From positions 2,666,001 to 2,730,000 of the forward strand of contig NZ_JAUSYZ010000001.1 in assembly GCF_030817195.1 (NCBI RefSeq): a stretch of 64,000 bases of DNA. Reading direction: 5' to 3'. How positions within the stretch are numbered: position 1 is the first letter of the stretch; each line of letters begins with the position of its first letter. The position numbers were made by a program, and so were the translations under genes. This stretch comes from Arthrobacter globiformis. Its GTDB lineage: Bacteria; Actinomycetota; Actinomycetes; Actinomycetales; Micrococcaceae. Below the pieces are notes generated by a model. It was given only the letters and a program-made list of their open reading frames with translations, was not told the DNA's origin and made no database searches. Of this stretch, positions 61,762 to 64,000 are shown one piece after another.

Positions 61762-62483
61762 CCATGGGAAGAGGATTTCGCCATCGGCAATCTTCTGAGC
61801 AAGTTCCAGATTCATGTCAAACGATGCCACCATGGCCTTGCTCCCGGCCGTGGTCACTGCCTTAAGGATTGTCAGAGTGTATGGAGCACCCAGGCCGATG
61901 ATTGCGTCAGCGGCGGTGGTGGCTTGTAGCTTTGCCGTCACGTCGATGACACCTGGGTCATGTCCGTCCCCATAACGTAGAGCGTCTCCGTTGCCGGAAG
62001 CTTTTCCTTAGCCCCTGCACAGCGGGCTTCGTGACCAACGTGGCCCTGCTCCAGGATTACGCAGATAGGATGCTTAAATCCCAACTCGCTGAGTTTGGAG
62101 CCGACTGCCTGCCCGGCTAGCTGTTCATTGGACCCGAAGTGGGTAAAGGCGCCAAGCTGTGCGGAGACTGATTCACCGGCGTTGATGCTGACTACCGGTA
62201 TGCCCGCGTCCACTGCTTTTTTCAAAGCGCCCTTGACGGCGTCCGGCTTAGCAAGCGTGACGGCAATCCCATCAACCTTCTGGTCCACCGCCTGCTGGAT
62301 GAGCTGTGCCTGCCGGCCTCCCTCCGGGTCTGAAGTGTAGAGAACCTCGACGTTATCCTTTGCTGCGGCTTCGTCAGCACCTTTACGGACGATGTCCCAG
62401 AAGGTGTCGCCGGGTGCCGCATGGGTGATTAGGGCGACCTTCATACGCGGCGTGGCGGGCAACCTGCCCACCCCCTCCGTCAT
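61762..62483 (-). pseudogene. Sugar ABC transporter substrate-binding protein, frameshifted and truncated
   Basis: The first half (MKVALITHAAPGDTFWDIVR, GADEAAAKDNVEVLYTSDPE, VSINAGESVSAQLGAFTHFG) is a LacI/ribose-type binding protein. It is broken at about 61945 by a one-base shift (QVSST-stop instead of VIDVTAKLQATTAADAIIGL). The second half runs to GEILFPWAKAW near 61765 and is then replaced by unrelated sequence. There is no signal peptide. The permease and ATPase partners are not present; a sugar-porter MFS gene lies 0.16 kb away. Confidence 0.75.
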
Positions 62484-62645
62484 TTACGACGCTGTCCGGC
62501 CTGCCATGCTGCTGTGGCGGCGGTCCGCCGCAGAGACGCTTTCTTCAAAATGAAATCTCCTTCGGTTCCAGTGGGGTCGGGAACCTGATGCTTCCGACTT
62601 GATTGAGGATGGCTGGCCGTTCAGGGCCGGATGAGCGGTACCTGC

Positions 62646-64000
62646 CTAGCTAGTGAAGCGACGCTGAAGTTCCTCCTCTACCTTTTCCAAGCTGCGGCCT
62701 TTGGTTTCGGGAATTGATCGGATGTAGAAGATGAGTGTTCCGATATTGATCACGGCGAAGAGGAAGAATGTAGAGCCTTGGATTGAGTCGATAAGGATGG
62801 GGAAGACCAAGGACACGATCGTGTTGGCGATCCAGACGAAGGAGATCGCGAGTCCGGTAGCGAATCCACGGATCCTCAACGGGAAGATCTCGGCCAGCAG
62901 GAGCCAGAAGATCGGCCCGATGCAGGCCTGCATGAACAGGAGGAATAGCAACATGCCTGCCAGGACGAGGTAGGAGCGAAGTGAAGACTCCGGCAAAAGG
63001 AAGAAGATGCCGATGAGAGCCAGTGCCGCGGTCAGTCCGCCTTGGCCAGTAATGATGATTGGACGCCGGCCAACTCCACGATGCAGCAGATAGATGCCCA
63101 GCAGGGTTGCGAGCACGGACACTACGCCGTTGCAGATGGTTGCCACCAGGGACGCTTGCGTATCCAGCCCCGTTGAAATCAGGACCGAAGGCGCGAAATA
63201 CATGATGCTGTTGACGCCTGTTGTCTGTGAAAGGAATGCAATAGCAATCCCGAGGAAGACAAGTTTACGAATCCATGGTGTTTTGAGGTCCCGGATGCTG
63301 CCCGTTCTGCTCCCGGCGTCTTTTGCCGCCGATGCCTGCACCTCCTGAAGTTCGTCGTCGATAATGTCCGCCGGTCGCGTCCGGAGCAACGACTTTCGAG
63401 CTTCCTCAATGCGTCCTTTGCTGACCAGCCACCGCGCGGATTCCGGGACGAACAGCATGCCCAGCCAGAGGAGTACCGCGGGGACGGATGCCAGCATCAG
63501 CATTCCGCGCCAGATGCGCCCGTCGTCGGATATCGAACCGAGATATGCGTTCGAGCTGTAAGCGATGAGCTGGCCGGTAACGATCATCAGTTCGTTCACC
63601 GTGACAATCTGCCCGCGTCGTGAGGCTGGGGCGAGCTCGGCGAGGAAGACCGGCACAGTAGCCGAGGCTCCGCCCACGGCCAGACCGAGAATGAAGCGGG
63701 CAACTATGATTATGGCGGTGTTCGGAGCGATGGCACACCCGATGGCACCAATGAAGAAGATCACCGCGAGCAACATGATGTTGCGTTTGCGGCCCTGTCG
63801 ATCCGAGAGGCGTCCGCCAAACAGCGCCCCAAACGCCGCCCCGAAAACGAGGGAAGCGGTCACAACGCCTTCTTGGGCGGCGGTGAGCTCCAGCCCGCCT
63901 GCGCTTCCAGGCAGTGTCATGAATGGAAGGGCGCCGCTGATGACGCCGGTGTCATAGCCGAACAGCAAGCCACCAAGGGTCGCGATCGCAGTGATCAATC
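62646..64000 (-). CDS. MFS sugar transporter, sugar-porter family (5' end outside the window)
   Basis: At least 451 residues, with 12 helices expected. Sugar-porter signatures include GYDTGVISGALPF at the start of the visible part, GRLSDRQGRKR (loop 2), PVFLAELAPASRRG, SQTTGVNSIMYFAP (helix 7), and PETKGRSLEKVEEEL near the C-terminus. The gene runs off the right edge of the window (no start codon is seen), so only the C-terminal part is described. It probably imports a hexose or pentose with H+. Confidence 0.92.
   Translation of the reverse strand, partial: LITAIATLGGLLFGYDTGVISGALPFMTLPGSAGGLELTAAQEGVVTASLVFGAAFGALFGGRLSDRQGRKRNIMLLAVIFFIGAIGCAIAPNTAIIIVARFILGLAVGGASATVPVFLAELAPASRRGQIVTVNELMIVTGQLIAYSSNAYLGSISDDGRIWRGMLMLASVPAVLLWLGMLFVPESARWLVSKGRIEEARKSLLRTRPADIIDDELQEVQASAAKDAGSRTGSIRDLKTPWIRKLVFLGIAIAFLSQTTGVNSIMYFAPSVLISTGLDTQASLVATICNGVVSVLATLLGIYLLHRGVGRRPIIITGQGGLTAALALIGIFFLLPESSLRSYLVLAGMLLFLLFMQACIGPIFWLLLAEIFPLRIRGFATGLAISFVWIANTIVSLVFPILIDSIQGSTFFLFAVINIGTLIFYIRSIPETKGRSLEKVEEELQRRFTS

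Noticed and set aside
1..64000. CRISPR arrays, rRNA and phage structural genes
   Set aside because: I looked for regular direct repeats with spacers and for conserved rRNA segments and saw none. No capsid, terminase or integrase gene is present.

Overview
High-GC actinobacterial DNA, most likely an Arthrobacter-like member of the Micrococcaceae. Reasons: the base composition, actinobacterial-only families (DUF3090, DUF4193), GTG starts, and CGTGA-N6-TCACG promoter sites of the CRP/GlxR type. No rRNA, intact tRNA or CRISPR array was found. The window looks like an accessory, catabolic stretch of chromosome or a large plasmid. It mixes intact regulated operons with an unusually high number of broken genes.

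Layout. (1) 0-6 kb: a minus-strand cytochrome P450 module (SnoaL-like protein, P450, ferredoxin reductase, 2Fe-2S ferredoxin) with a LysR regulator. A near-identical second ferredoxin plus the tail of the reductase lies upstream, so the module sits between ~400-bp direct repeats. (2) 6.9-11.9 kb: an MHS-type MFS transporter, an FAD-dependent reductase/dehydrogenase and a two-domain VOC protein, divergent from an IclR regulator. (3) 12.4-18.4 kb: two copies of a dispersed ~0.75-kb repeat (third copy at 46 kb, fragment at 57 kb) around two DUF4190 proteins, an HPt-like protein lacking its histidine and an unknown membrane-anchored protein, then a complete IS30-family element with 3-bp target duplication. 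(4) 19.9-25.8 kb: an acid-sugar operon (GntR regulator, RuBisCO-like protein, DUF1537 kinase, medium-chain dehydrogenase, KdgT-type permease) with a perfect operator and a terminator. (5) 26-32.2 kb: DUF4193 protein, VOC protein, relaxase remnant, luciferase-like oxidoreductase, frameshifted cupin, carboxymuconolactone decarboxylase-like protein, TetR, deleted epimerase. (6) 32-39 kb: small membrane proteins (DUF4386, DUF2306, DUF4389), two more TetR regulators and a quinone-oxidoreductase-like enzyme, with GTAC-rich palindromic operators. (7) 40-46 kb: methyltransferase, an immunity-like protein, a truncated nuclease, a frameshifted antitoxin, a fungal-type cytosine deaminase and a beta-lactamase-fold secreted protein. 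(8) 47-52.7 kb: DoxX plus luciferase-like oxidoreductase under a MarR regulator with three palindromes, a RelE/Phd toxin-antitoxin pair, DUF3090 next to a broken histidine phosphatase, and a broken winged-helix fragment. (9) 53-57 kb: a two-component Rieske oxygenase of the glycine-betaine/stachydrine demethylase type with divergent LysR. (10) 57-64 kb: SDR and resolvase scraps, ZIP-like transporter, frameshifted VOC gene, lipoprotein serine hydrolase, broken sugar-binding protein and a sugar-porter MFS cut by the window end.

How it works together: most intact units are one regulator with one short oxidative or uptake operon, consistent with use of plant- or soil-derived organics (terpenoid/aromatic-like P450 substrate, acid sugars, betaines). 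Substrates are inferred from families only. Between the units lie broken genes (frameshifts, in-frame stops, deletions) and mobile-element scraps, so the region appears to have been assembled by transfer and to be partly decaying. The most unusual item is the dispersed repeat: it carries a hairpin maintained by compensatory changes, a tRNA-3'-end-like sequence and a conserved terminator.
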